Shown one piece after another: positions 11,492 through 22,968 of a stretch of 64,000 nucleotides of DNA (position 1 is its first letter; each line of letters opens with the position of its first letter). Both the position numbers and the translations under genes were made by a program. Under the pieces are notes generated by a model that was given only the letters and a program-made list of their open reading frames with translations, was not told where the DNA came from and did not search any database. Source of the stretch: Kondoa malvinella (lineage: Eukaryota > Basidiomycota > Agaricostilbomycetes > Agaricostilbales > Kondoaceae); assembly GCA_039545315.1 (NCBI GenBank), contig BCIM01000004.1:124001-188000 (forward strand), read 5' to 3'.

Positions 11492-13234
11492 CTAAAAGCT
11501 GACAACAGGGAACTTCTTCAAGCCGGTCCATTCCAATGCAGTTGCTCCCAGACTGAGTGTCCATACTGCCCAATGGAAGGTCTCTGATCAAGACATTAGT
11601 AAGCACTACCGAGCTATCGCTGCGACGTACTGAGCATCAAAAAGCCTTTCAAAGTGCGGATATCTAGATTGAAAGCTGTATCTGACGATTTGACCCAAGC
11701 TACCCGAAACATCAGCCTATAGTCCGGGCAGTACAAGCAAAGACGTACCAAAAGCGCGAGGAATCATCTCTGCTTCATGTTCTTGCAAAGTCTGAGCGAT
11801 AGCTGCATCGCTTCTATCGCCAGACTTGGCTAGCTGGACCAATCGAGGGTAAAGTTCCTTTGCATCTCTGAGAGCTTGATTTGCGCCCATACCGCGTCCG
11901 GCTAGCCAAAGAGCTGAGACGTGACACAAGGGAAGAACGACAGGACGTACGACTCATAGCGTGCATAGCATCACCAACCAAAAACACCCGATTGTTACCC
12001 TTCCGCCTGTCTGAAGCGGTCGAAGCTTTCGCCCGCCAATCCTTTGCCGGTTCAAAGCTGCTCGCTACTGCTCCATGTCGGACGTTGTTCTTACCCTGCG
12101 CAAATACTGCAGGCAGACCATCGGGATTCCACCCTTTAGCTTTAGCTTGTGCTTGAACGAATTCGACTAGCTTCTGAGGAGATGATGTGTCGATCTGCTT
12201 GTGAGTGTTTCTGCTTCTGACGTCATACATGGTATTAAGAGGCAAGAATTGATGCTCACAGGTTGTAATTTATTGCCCAGAACAGCTGAAGCTTTGCCTT
12301 GCCGCCTTCTGAATCCGCGTCATCGGAAGGGTAAAGACTTGCAAAGCCAGGTAGATCATCTGCGAGCCAAAGCATTGCTCCTTCTTCCTTGCTGAAGTAA
12401 GACGTGAGCGGACGAAGTGAAAAAGAGGGAATCTGACGCACAACATCTGCGGCAATAGAGCTTCTATCTCTGGCGTGACTGGTCCACGATTCTGGATCAC
12501 TGCGTAGCCCAGGGTATGATTCCGGTTGTCGAGACCGATCAGATCATTGATCTTGCTTCGAGAACCGTCGGCGGCAATGAGTATCTGGAAACGGATCAGA
12601 TCAAGCTTTTGAGACAGCGCACGATAAGCTCACATCACAGACATGACTCGAGCCATCATGGAAAGAGACGACAATCTCTTCCTGGCCGTTTGCACCATCT
12701 CGCACTTGATAGTCAGTCAGCTTCTTGTCGAAAGAAAGGGCATTGTGCTTGTTGACTTTGCGCTCGAGAAAGGTTCGGAGAATACTTCTTGAGACTGAGC
12801 GAGTGTGAGGATATAGTCTGCCTGAGTCAGCCAAAGTATTCGAGCAGCAAGATGTAGACTCACTTGAGCTCATTTGTCCGAATCATGACATGAAAGTCCA
12901 TGGGGTCGATCAAAGCAGCTGCTGGAGAGACGGCGTGACCGTGTGATTCTTTCAGCTCTTCGTAAGTCTTTGCGTCCATGCAGGTCCTCAGCCCTTCTAG
13001 CCCATCTTCGCCCATGCGGACTAGTGAGAACATTAGCCAAAGGATCTGTTACCGATGGGCAGACGTACTGGAGTAGCCGCCTCGTTCACTTGCGTGTGCC
13101 GTTGTATCCCTCTCAAAGACCTTGACATCGATGCTGACACCATCTTCTTTGGCTCGAAGCAAGCCGTTCGCCAAACAAAGTCCAGCGAGACCTCCTCCAA
13201 TAATGCAAATTCTGAGTGGTTGCGAAGTAGGCAT
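11492..13234 (-). CDS. FAD-dependent monooxygenase, salicylate-hydroxylase-like
   Basis: Second class A flavoprotein hydroxylase, on the same strand as the first. The start MPTSQPLRICIIGGGLAG carries the GxGxxG motif, followed by LCLANGLL and the strand DVKVFERD with the acidic ribose-binding Glu. A DG motif appears in IAADGSRSKINDLI, and the FAD phosphate/ribityl motif in VFLVGDAMHAMSP, then GRGMGANQALRDAKEL. The C-terminus, TFHWAVWTLSLGATALEW, is hydrophobic and could be a membrane tail. Stop at 11492. It resembles salicylate hydroxylase or zeaxanthin-epoxidase-like fungal monooxygenases and differs from the MhpA-like neighbour, so the pair is not a recent duplication. Hydroxylation or oxidative decarboxylation of a ring is plausible but not proven. 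Confidence 0.85.
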
Positions 13235-13498
13235 GATGATCACAAGCACGAGAAGTAATACAGGCTAGCTGAGGAGAAATAAGAGGGACGAGGGACTACG
13301 GAGAGCTTGCTCGGACATCGCACTCGATTTGGCGAACGCACTGCGGGTCGCCTTCTACGCAGATCCGCACTAGGGGCTCCATATCTTTTACATGTAAGCC
13401 GCTGCCAGAAAGAATCGGAAGCGCGCAACGAGATAAGTCAATCGTGGTTGACATGCAAAAGAGACAGAAATTAACGCATTCGCGAATTCATCTCCGAG

Positions 13499-15952
13499 CT
13501 AAATCACAGGGATCTGCAAGTAGCTCTCATGCTCCCCTCCAGAATGCACATGGTGCAAACCAACATTGCTATTAGGATTAGTGAGGCCTAAGCTCGAAAT
13601 CAGCCAAGTGACAGTCTCAACGAGAGAGAACTCACCAGGCCATTCCTCCAAAGGCAATTGGTGTCCTGCCAGAGTAAGCTGAAGTGACTCTCCCTCGCTG
13701 AAGATGAGGCCCATCGGCCAAAGACCAATTTCGACTGGCACGATTGTACCAGGCGTGATCATTTGTAGATGAGCTTCATCGTGCGGGTGATAAGGATCAA
13801 AGTCAGTGCCCATTGATGCATCGACAGCTCGGTGAGAAGCGCGAAGAACGCCATTCGGGCCTATTGACAATACTTGTAAGCCCAGCCATTGAGCAATTGG
13901 AAGAAACGCATACCCAGATGGCGAGTCTGCAGCATTCGTATGATCAGTCCATTGCCTCTATATCAGTAAGAAGGTCTGACAATGTTCTGCCACGGAACGC
14001 TAGAAAGTCCATCAGCTCAGCTTCCCTATGCAAGCGATGAACATACTCCTCAGCCGTCTTGACTCCCGCAACGTCTTGCAGCACCTTCAAAGGATAGTTG
14101 ATTTGGTTCATCTCCTTGCCCTCGGTATCTAGCTTGCGGATCTGGACGTGCAAGTCGAGCTTTTCTGCTTATCAGCATGGTCAAAACATACTCATCCGCC
14201 ATAAACTTACATCGTCTTTATCATCACAGCTGACGTATAATTTTGCTTTCGAGTATCCAGCAAGACTCGTCTCTTTGTCGAATTTGTATGTCCATTTGGC
14301 AAGAGTATTGTTATCGTCCGATTGATGCGACTTGACACTGCTTTGCGAGGGTAACTCATCGACCAGAGTTCCAGACTTGTTGTTCAAGTAGAGCTTCTTG
14401 TATTCCGTGCGAGGAATGGGATAACTGTTTACACGTTAGCATGAAACAGCCTATTAGAACGAAACTCACTCTTCTTCAGCTTGGTTTAACACTGGAGCTT
14501 TACTACCCATGTTCAGCAATGATAAGCGGACTTTAGGTGTTTCCGGCCAATCGTTCTTGACATCTTTCAAGTAGTAGTCAAAGAACTTCAGCAAATCTTT
14601 CGTCGAGCTTTCTTGGTACAGGTCGAACCACTCCTGGTATGGATGAAAGCGTAACCACTTATCGCTTGTGTTGAGTTCTCGGTAACCTCTGACAGTTCCT
14701 GCTGTATGGATGCCAGTCGAGTAAGAAACGAGCTTGACAACCCGTCAGCAGCGAACTAGCTAGGACAACATACGCACAATATAAGCAGGAATAGAGATCT
14801 TGTGCAATTCTACGCGCTTGTCGTTCCAGTATTCATTCATTAAAGGGTACTTTTCCAGCATAGCGAACGGATCTTCAATTTGCCCGCGACCGCGAAAGAA
14901 GGAAGAAAGCGAAAGCCAGAATTTTGTGCTTGGTACGCCTCCACGGCAGAAAGTTTCGCGGTACTGCAGGTAATCAGAGCTGGAAGAAGCTCAAAAGGTA
15001 GAAGCTAACCATATCACTGTGACCTTCCCATGGCGCGATGCATTTGAGTGAAGGTGGATTGAGAGCAGCGATCTGCTATCATGAGCATAAGACATCGGTA
15101 CATTCGCGCATGCTCACATGCCACATCTGTTCCAACAGGTCAGCAAGCGGTTTTACACGCTATCAGAAACACGCTCACAGCCTGAACCAACCAACTGTTA
15201 CCGGCCATTGTAATGCGACCATTACACCAATCTTGCTTGGCGATCCACTCAATCAGATCATACCCATCTCTTCCTTCTTGCGTAGAGTTCCAGACCGCAT
15301 CTCCTTCGCTATCCCAAAGACCTCTAGCATCAGCATTGACCACGGCATAACCACGCGGGACGAAGCTGACGATCATGAGCTTTGCATAAGACGCATAAGA
15401 AGGAGCTCACTCGGCTGGGTCAGTGCCTTCGAATTTCTCGTAGCCTGAGAGACGTGATTCGGCGATACCAGCGCGGAAAGGCATGTCGCACAGGTTGGGT
15501 TCTATCGTACACTTAGTACAAGTCGTTTACAGCAATGAGAAGCTCACGTCCACATCCGCTCTTGCCATAAGGACTCCAATTGAGAATAGCTGGTACCTTT
15601 TCATCACCCGTCCTAAGCCATCGTCAGCTCGCTATTGAGTACAAGGGAAGAGAGCATACGGCCTGAAAGTATCGATTCGGATCTTGACACCATCTCGAAG
15701 AGGTACGGGCGTATCTCTATCGAAGATCATATCGCAAGGCAGAGGCTTGCTTCGCCCTTCTAGTTTCTGATGTCCTGTTCGCAACGTTGTTGTACCTTCG
15801 TGTAGCCCATGATCTACAAAATCATAAGACTTGTACTGCGCAGCGTAGGATACACTCACAGCCAAATGGATCATGTTCTGTTTTTCGCAACGGAACTTCG
15901 GGCGCTTGCAAATCTTTCTTGAGAACCTCGATACCGTCGACAGAATATACCA
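13499..15952 (-). CDS. CocE/NonD-type X-Pro dipeptidyl-peptidase-like hydrolase
   Basis: Serine hydrolase of the alpha/beta-hydrolase S15/CocE family. The start MVYSVDGIEVLKKDLQ leads to DRDTPVPLRDGVKIRIDTFR, the family's N-terminal signature, then NWSPYGKSG, RGYAVVNADARGLWDSEGD and ITMAGNSWLVQ, in which the Ser of GNSW is the predicted nucleophile. YRETFCRGGVPSTKFW and FFDYYLKDVKNDWPETP follow. The C-terminal jelly-roll-like domain is seen in YSKAKLYVSCDDKDD, PHDEAHLQMITPGTIVPVEI and HHVHSGGEHESYLQIPVI ending at 13499. Bacterial relatives cleave esters or X-Pro peptides; fungal members are mostly uncharacterised. In this block, ester or amide hydrolysis of the cluster substrate is an attractive guess. 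It is divergent from the metallo-hydrolase at 16160. Confidence 0.86.
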
Positions 15953-16159
15953 TAATGCTCTAGATGAACGCGAAGAGGACAAATACTGTACAGGAAGGGG
16001 ACGGGCGAGCAGGCCCCGGACGCAGGGAGCACCAAACTCGGAGGTTCGCATTTAGGTTGCGACAGGCGGAGAGCTTAAAGGGTATAAGCGATACCAAGCT
16101 TAGAAGGGACGACACAAGAGTCTCTTTTGCACGCTGCGAGCCTTTGACTGAGCAAGAAG
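15953..16159. promoter_or_regulatory. divergent promoter between two hydrolase genes
   Basis: A 207-bp divergent intergenic region. It contains two direct CGGAG elements (16039-16043 and 16067-16071) and a small palindrome GGTAT-AAGCG-ATACC at about 16080-16094. CGG triplets are typical of Zn2Cys6 binding sites, and the cluster has such a regulator, but no binding is shown. Confidence 0.45.
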
Positions 16160-17451
16160 ATGGCCAACATGATACAAACCTTTAACGACTTGATTTCTGA
16201 GAAAGATGGGTTTGGCAAGACGCCGCGCTGTACAGTCGAATGGTCAGTTCTCTCCCTGTCTGGTACTGTAGCGCTCATATCGCATTGCAGGTTTGGCGCA
16301 ACGACTTTCAGGATTCGAATAGGCGAGCTTGTCATCTTCGCCGATACCTGGGTGCAGCGGCCGAAGAACATTAAAGTAAGTCTCACATCCAACGACAAGC
16401 ACAAGCTGATGCTGGTCTAGTCATACATCACCTTTGACGAAATCAAGGAATGCGACTACATCATCATCTCTCACGCGCATTTCGATCATCTACCAGGAGC
16501 AGACAAGATTGCTTTGAAAACAGGTGCAAGAGTCATTGCAAACGGTGAAGCTATCAATGTACTACGTCGAGCTGGAGTTCCGGAAGAGCAACTCACGCCA
16601 GTAGCTGGAGGAGAGACTGTTGAAATTGGTAAAGGGATTTATATCAAGCCTTTCCCTGCTTTGCGTAAGTACTCTTGTACTCCTCACAGTAACAAGATGC
16701 TGACTCTGGTATAGATTGTCTGCCCGCTTGGGAGCCTGTACCTGGAGCGCATCATCCCGATAGTATAGACTCTTCGACTGTCTATCTAGGCGCGAAAGGC
16801 CTATCTACTCTGCATATCACACGTGGAATGACCAAAGGTATTCCTTTTCTCACTTATCTACTATCGTGGCTGACTCGGACACAGGCTTTGCGGGAATAAG
16901 AGATGGACCTGTACCACAAGATCCGAACATGAAAGCTATGCAAGAGTACTTGAAAGAAGAAGCAGGTTGCATGTCTTGGTTTGATGGAGGTCTGTTCTCA
17001 TTCAGTATCGTTCCGGCACATCTGATCTAGAATAGGTCAACTCATGTACAACATTGTCGCGCCTTCCCCTGCTGGTCCAAAGTCATTGCTCTTCTCTGCT
17101 CATCTGGGCTGCTACGTAAGTACACCCTTCCCTTTGAAGCGCATTCTGATGCCTTTGATGTAGGAAGGCATCCTCCGCGCACTCAAACCAAAGCCAGAAG
17201 TCGCCATCTTAGGCGCAGCAGGTCGTGGCAACCTCAACGGCGAACCTTTTCAAGGTTCGATGGCGGAGTTTCTATTACAAGAAGTCCAATGGCTCGATCA
17301 GCCTGAAAGAGTCATCTTTGCACTTCATGATCAGGCACCGATACAACCTTTCTTTACTAATGTGCACAAAGCGGAGGAGTTGATCAAGGAGAGGACAAAG
17401 AGTGAGATCCCTCATTTGGAGTATGCGAAGGAGTATATCATTTGGGATTAG
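16160..17451 (+). CDS. metallo-beta-lactamase-fold hydrolase
   Basis: Predicted zinc hydrolase of about 340 residues. The start MANMIQTFNDLISEKDGFGK is followed after one intron by FRIRIGELVIFADTW and YIIISHAHFDHLPGADKIAL, with the HxHxDH metal motif. VIANGEAINVLRRAGV and PVAGGETVEIGKGI resemble UlaG-like/lactonase-like members. Later metal-ligand strands are SLLFSAHLGCYEG and RVIFALHDQAP. The end reads YAKEYIIWD, TAG 17449. Six or so introns are present. Such proteins open lactones or cleave phosphoesters and thioesters. Lying beside a CocE-like hydrolase and oxygenases, a lactonase or esterase step is possible. Its function is inferred from the fold only. Confidence 0.86.
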
Positions 17452-17560
17452 ATGCTGCTGCTCAATGCAATGCTCACGCGTTCGTTGAGCTTGTTGTATC
17501 CGTGTGAAACATAATACAGTCCGATTCTCTATGGTACAATCCTCGATGGCTCATACTCCA

Positions 17561-19431
17561 CTAAATCGACACCGTTTTGCTGATTTTGACGGGCAAGTGT
17601 TCTGCTATAGCGAACTGATAGACACACATCAGTAATGAGCCATATGTCCGATGCCAAGACACGCATGCACTCACCCAAGCAGTCTTGTATTGCAAAGGCT
17701 GACCCTTTTCAAGCAACTCAAAGTCATATCGTAATACCAAAGAAGGCACGACCAATCTCATAGTAAGCAAAGCGATATGCTTGCCGACGCATGTTCTAGA
17801 TCCGCCTCCGAACTGGCATGGTGTAAGTATTGATTTATAGTGCCGAATGTAACACTGACCGAGAACAGGTTCCTTTCCCTGAGTGCGAGGACATCCTTGG
17901 GCGCAGCGATCCATCTCTCAGGAATGAATTCAGAGCAGTTCGATCCAAAGATCTCTTCATGCTGATGATGCTGAAAGGCGCTGACGCCAACGATGGTGCC
18001 TTTTTCAAAGACAGAATCGCCAATGATCAAGCCTTCAGCTGGAACGATCCTAGGTAGAGTGAAACCGACAGCGGGATGTATTCGTAGTGCCTCTTTGATA
18101 CAGGCTTCGAGGTACGGCATGCGGTTGACTAGAGATGCGTCAAAGGTTTCTTGGTTGGCTTCGGCTAGCGATGCTGAGCATTCTTCCTTGAGCTTCTCGT
18201 AGATACGTGGGTTATTCACAATGTGATAGAAGAGCGCCGTCAAGGTAGTCCCAGTGCTGCTGAGATGAGCCAGCTACCCAAAAGTCTGACTCGGTATGTG
18301 ACTCACGTATCACTGCCTGCAGCTACGACGGTTGCACATTCTCTTGTCACTCTATCGGGAGGATTCATCAGGAGATTGTAGTTGGTCGAGTCCTTCTCAT
18401 CCGCTTTAGCTTCCATAAACCTTCCCATTTGCGTTTTCTCAGTTGGACCATGTAGCTTCATCAGTTCAATGTTCTTTTGGATGAACTGTAAAACTTTTAG
18501 CAGGGGCCGAGCATGTTATAGTCCGACCTTACCTTGTCGAGGTATTCCAGTCCTCTGATCAACTCCGGTGGAGGTGGCAGCAGCCCAGATTGAAGTAGCT
18601 TGTGAACGAAAGATGGTAGGCGACCGACATGAGCGCCAAAGACGTTCGAAAGCGCCATCTACCGGACCTTAGCTTGCACAATGCCCTAGAATGATAGACT
18701 TACAGCTGCCATCAAACCGTTTTCGTCTCCCTTTTCAATAGTATCTGTTCTTGCAGTAAGCTCAATCATTCACGCATGAGCAAAAGAGCTCACTGAAGGA
18801 ATGTCCAACCGAAATCAGACCGCTGACATCGAAAGCAAACGCTTTGAGCTGAGCGCCGAGATTAACATTACTGTTGGACGCGGCAGTCTTGTCCAAATTG
18901 GTGATCAAGCTGGCTATAGCTGTTTCTTGATTTGACTCCATCTCGATGACTGATTTCATAGCATCTATGACAACATGAGCATTGCTCTGGCTAACTTGTG
19001 GATTTAGACTCGCACGCTGACCCGGACCATCGTTTCTGCTGGGCGTGCGTCGCTTCATCACGTTCGTTGAAGATGTTCGGCTTGTATTTAGGGTCTCCAA
19101 ACATGGTATAGAAGCTTGTTTTTGTAAAGCCTTTCCCAATACCGTAGATTTTAGGAATAGCATCGACATGATCCACCGAGACTTCGTTTGGCGCAATACG
19201 GACAACTGGTCCGTAGCATTTGTGCAGCCGCTGCAGACGCTGTGGCCAGTCACCGTCGACAGACACCTTGGTGATCCATAGATTCGTTAGAGAACCCAAG
19301 AAAGGTCCAGGGTAACGAGCGAGAGAATGGCAGAAGCGATAGTAGGCTACATAGGCTGAGATTGAAACAAGCAGGCATGCCAAAGTGGGATGGCTAAGGA
19401 AGGTGTCAAGCCTGACCGAGATAGCGAACAT
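17561..19431 (-). CDS. cytochrome P450, pisatin-demethylase-like group
   Basis: Microsomal haem-thiolate monooxygenase. The N-terminal anchor LACLLVSISAYVAYYRFC is followed by RYPGPFLGSLTNLW and GPVVRIAPNEVSVDHVDA, a pattern of the fungal CYP57/benzoate-hydroxylase-like E-class group. The I-helix reads ATVVAAGSDT..TTLTALFYHI, the ExxR motif is EALRIHP, the PERF-like segment is FIPERWIA, and the haem loop is FGGGSRTCVGKHIA with the Cys ligand. The end is EHLPVKISKTVSI at 17561. Eight or so introns are present. It depends on a cytochrome P450 reductase located elsewhere. The position at the edge of a block with two flavin hydroxylases, a regulator and hydrolases suggests oxidation or demethylation of a plant-like aromatic, an inference only. 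Confidence 0.92.
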
Positions 19432-19816
19432 GATGGAACAACGCTCGTCCGTTGCAGCAGGAACAGACAGATTCCCTGTTCAGGCGCGGAGTTCCCACGG
19501 TGGCCCTGCAGGTGATCGGACACCACAATGCGCTGTTCCGTGCGCAATTTGGTGGGATGTCGGAAAACGCGATTTTGGGAACGTCAAGCAGTGCAAATCA
19601 AGACAGGGAGTAGGACTGAGATGTGAACAAGTACAAGCAGACCCAGCGTCTGGTACCATTCCAACATGTGTTGGCGAAAATCTCAGAAAGCAAGGCAAGG
19701 CATTGTGACGGTGAGTGTCTTAGCATCGGCAGGTGCGTCGCTGCCATGATTTTTACAAAGTGTACAGTGAGAATAGCGTCCATGTATCGCTCGTAACCCG
19801 ATCCCTTCATCAAACA
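19432..19816. other. intergenic region upstream of the P450
   Basis: This 385-bp gap separates the P450 start from the stop of the metal transporter on the same strand. It includes a CGGAG at 19487-19491 within the P450 promoter. No gene is visible. Confidence 0.4.
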
Positions 19817-21002
19817 TCAAGCACAGGTGGATCCCCCGCTTTCAAGTGCATTGACTATGCCATACGATGCTGCTGCTGCACTAGCACCGACTGCAAGAGT
19901 GGATACGGCCGACCACACGTAGAATGCAGGACCCATGCGCTGGCCAGTTAGGACAGCTTTAGCCACACCAAAGATGAGCAGTATTATTCCAGTGGTCAAC
20001 TGTAACAGGTAGAGATCAGTATGCACTATTCGACTAGCAATACTTGGACTGACTATACTCCAGTAGAGAGCAGTATGAGCGTCCGAAACGACAAAGTAAG
20101 GTATCTAGCTTCTATGTGAGATACGCGAACGAGACTGATCGATCAACGCACCATAGGTATAATGCCGCCAATAAAGTATGACAGGCCGATGACACCCGCA
20201 CTGCACATCATCAGATCACGCATCGCTTCAAACAATTCAGCAACTCACGAAATGTAAAGCCGCCTTCGAGGAATCTTTTCTACACCTTCGCCGACCTTCA
20301 ATAAGAAAGTGGTGAGTCGCCCTGAATCCTCATCTTGCTTCTCTTCTTTGCTTTCGCGACTTGGAAAGCGTGCCAAGATCTTGTTCTCGTTTGCGAGGGA
20401 GCGCTCGTTCTCGAGGGTGAGCAGACGATCAGCGATGGCAGTTGACATTTTCCTGTCGACCCCGAGATCGCCCAGGATATCGTGAACTTCTCGCTCCATT
20501 TGACCGGCGCAGCTTTGCTGCACTCTTTCGTCAACCTTCTTGTAGAGATAAATTGCATGATCTCGCTCTGCCTTGCTTGCCAGAAAGCCTCCCACCCCTG
20601 CCGAATGATGAGCTGCTGCACCAGAGTGCTTCCAAAGTGAGTCTTACCCATGCTGATCGCTCCCGAGACAAGCTCTGCCATGCCGGCGATCACTACCAAT
20701 TTCGAGTTACCAAGCGTTGCGAGACCAGCAGTGAGAGCGAAAGGGACAGTGAGACCATCTGCTAGGCCGATGATGACATCTCGCATAACGTCTGAGGAGA
20801 CCAAAAACTTCTCATCCCGCGCTTTAAAAGTGGCGCAGCATGTTTCACGCGCTTGAGCTTGGCAGGGTCTAGCATCCGATGCAACGATCGCTTCTGCATC
20901 TCGAGATATCGGCCAAACTGATTGACGATTCTTTATTGTCCGCAGCGGAAGCGGCAGAGCTGCAGCAGGGAGAGATACAAGCTCAATCGTTTGGGTAGCC
21001 AT
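19817..21002 (-). CDS. VIT/CCC1-family iron-manganese transporter
   Basis: Predicted vacuolar Fe2+/Mn2+ importer. Starting at MATQTIELVSLPAAAL, a polar N-terminus of about 65 residues precedes SSDVMRDVIIGLADGLTVPF and ALTAGLATLGNSKLVVIAGM, the first two membrane helices with the conserved Asp and Gly/Met of the family. AELVSGAISMG..GGFLASKAERDHA leads into the cytosolic hinge with Glu-rich repeats (QMEREVHDILGDLGVD) that bind metal in VIT1. Three further helices follow, ending AAAASYGIVNALESGGSTCA at 19817. Role: detoxifying storage of cytosolic iron in the vacuole. It is tandem to the P450 but functionally unrelated in any evident way. The start was chosen because VIT homology begins shortly after it. 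Confidence 0.87.
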
Positions 21003-22151
21003 GATTCGATGGGATGCGTTCGATGAGAGAGAGCTCTGGAAACCCATCGCAAGCTGCGGGACTCCAAAAGCTAAGAATAGCATGGACACTGCCGCAGTCA
21101 TTGCTATTCTGGTGTTGACGTGATGCGCCGCTGACTCGCCGCTGAGTAAGACGTATATAGCATTGATGCAGCACGGCATGGATGAGAGCAAGTTCAAGAA
21201 CCCCAATGGCAACGTTGAGCAATAGAACGTGATGCAAAGGCTTGTCCGACTCTTTGAAGATCACCGAATGACTTGTGCCAGTTTGGCATATGATCTAGAC
21301 GACATCATTAGTCCAGTTATATTAGTCTCATAATTGTGACTTGCCGAATGTCAAAGGAAAGAGAAGATCAGGGAGGGCGACAATTGCCTTCGTCGAATAT
21401 CAAACTGCGGATAGCTTGCTACGCGCAGCTGGCAAGATGGGAGAGGCGCGTTACGCGAGATAGACTGGCCAAGCGGCCCGAAGTCGATAGACCGCACGGT
21501 ACGAGAGTGTCGCACGACCCGTTCTCCTCTTAACATTATGTACGGCATCGTTGAGATTACAGGCTGTTTTCGATTCGATGGTGAAGGCACGCAAATCACG
21601 CATGTTCGCACGAGCTGCGATCTCGCGGTGGGATGTCGTGTATATCATCGGCAGATAGCACTTCATTATTGTTTCATGTTCGAATGATATTGAGTCTTCA
21701 GTCGAGCAGTTGCCATCGCGCCGAGTTTTTGGCTCGATGTCACCAATATGGGCCAAGCTTTTGGACAAGGAGTCGAAAAGCGATACAAAGAGGTGATGGT
21801 TGCAGCGCTAGACAGTGGTGCTAGGCGAAGATAGCTGAAAATTGGACTGTTGCCTAGTCAAAGGTCACTCTTGTTGCCCGTGCTGTCTCTATTTCATGGG
21901 TATGCGACTGGCATGTTGAGAAGAGCCGGTCGTTGCACGCGAAAGAAGTTATGAAGTTATGAAATTCTAAAATCGACTCCGGCGTCTACAAGATACCTTA
22001 GGTGGGGTCATAAAGAACGCATTGGATCAAAGCGGAAACATTGTCCAAATGACTTTGACTGGCACTGAGATGTTGAAAACGGCGATATCGAAGAACACCA
22101 AGCAGAGCAAACGAAGGCAGGCCAGCACGAGCAGAACACGAACGGGTGATT
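21003..22151. other. intergenic region without a supported gene
   Basis: About 1.15 kb upstream of the metal transporter. Short open frames occur on both strands, but none carries motifs or plausible exon chains. It should hold the transporter promoter and the 3' end of the small orphan gene at 22152. Confidence 0.4.
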
Positions 22152-22663
22152 CTAAAGTCTGGTATTGTCCAACATGTGTTGACAAGCAGCGAGGCGAAAA
22201 TCTTCCAAGTTCAATATTATGGCTATGCGGGACAGAAAGCAACATAAGTAGTCGCACACGGATAGCAGAGGCCGGTGCAGCCTCCCAAAGACTCCTTGTG
22301 TTGTCGCAGTCTCTGAATGACCAAGCCTTGGAGGAAAGCCAGACATTCTGCCCAGCTTCCGCCAGTCTTCCGCCGCTGTCTGATTGCCTTTGTTCGCTTC
22401 GCCTTCAGAATGCATCTTCTCTGTCCAAACAGCGCCAAGGAGCGCAATTGTCAATGCCGTGCTATTCTTTAGCTTGCTAGAGCTTGACATGTGTACACTC
22501 ACCGGTATAGAGTCCACCATAGAGACGAGCCTGTCACACCCAAGCCAAATCCCGCAAGCAACACCACCGCTTTCGACACGTTATTCGCCAACTCTACCAA
22601 ACCTTTCCTGATGCTGCCTATTGCTTCCGCATTTGCTGGATCCTTCAAAGAGGCACTGGACAT
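22152..22663 (-). CDS. small predicted membrane protein, unknown
   Basis: Not recognised. The ATG at 22661-22663 opens MSSASLKDPANAEAIGSI, then a short amphipathic segment and hydrophobic VVLLAGFGLGVTGSSLWWTL. After one 41-nt intron, the frame continues with a second hydrophobic stretch TALTIALLGAVWTE and a polar tail (GNQTAAEDWRKLGRMSG). This suggests a two-helix hairpin membrane protein of 100-140 residues. The 3' end is uncertain; I used the first in-frame stop, and another intron could shorten it. It is divergent from the orphan gene at 22969. Confidence 0.45.
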
Positions 22664-22968
22664 TGTAGCTATCGTCTTGATACTGCGGAGATCAGCCAAA
22701 GGGTGGACATCGAAGTGCGGCGATGTGTAATGCAATGTCTGCCAAATTGTGAGTGAGTCGACGGAGTGAGCTACATGGGCCAAGCTCAATATCTGCTTCC
22801 CGAACCAGAAGAAGGGGTCTTCTGATATGTCTGCGCCTATTTGTCTATTTGTCGAATTCCCTTCTCACGAATTCATCTCTTCTTCCTGACCAAATTCCGT
22901 CTCTCTGCTCTTCGTCCATCAAAAAGCTATACCCGCAGACTTATCAAGTACTTCTATAACATCTCAGA
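22664..22968. promoter_or_regulatory. divergent promoter between two orphan genes
   Basis: A 305-bp gap between divergent ATGs, with pyrimidine-rich tracts (for example CTCTTCTTCC near 22875) just upstream of 22969. No further motif was identified. Confidence 0.35.

Noticed and set aside
134..19431. Classical secondary-metabolite biosynthetic cluster
   Set aside because: Tailoring enzymes are present, but no PKS, NRPS, terpene cyclase, DMATS or RiPP precursor was found within the window.
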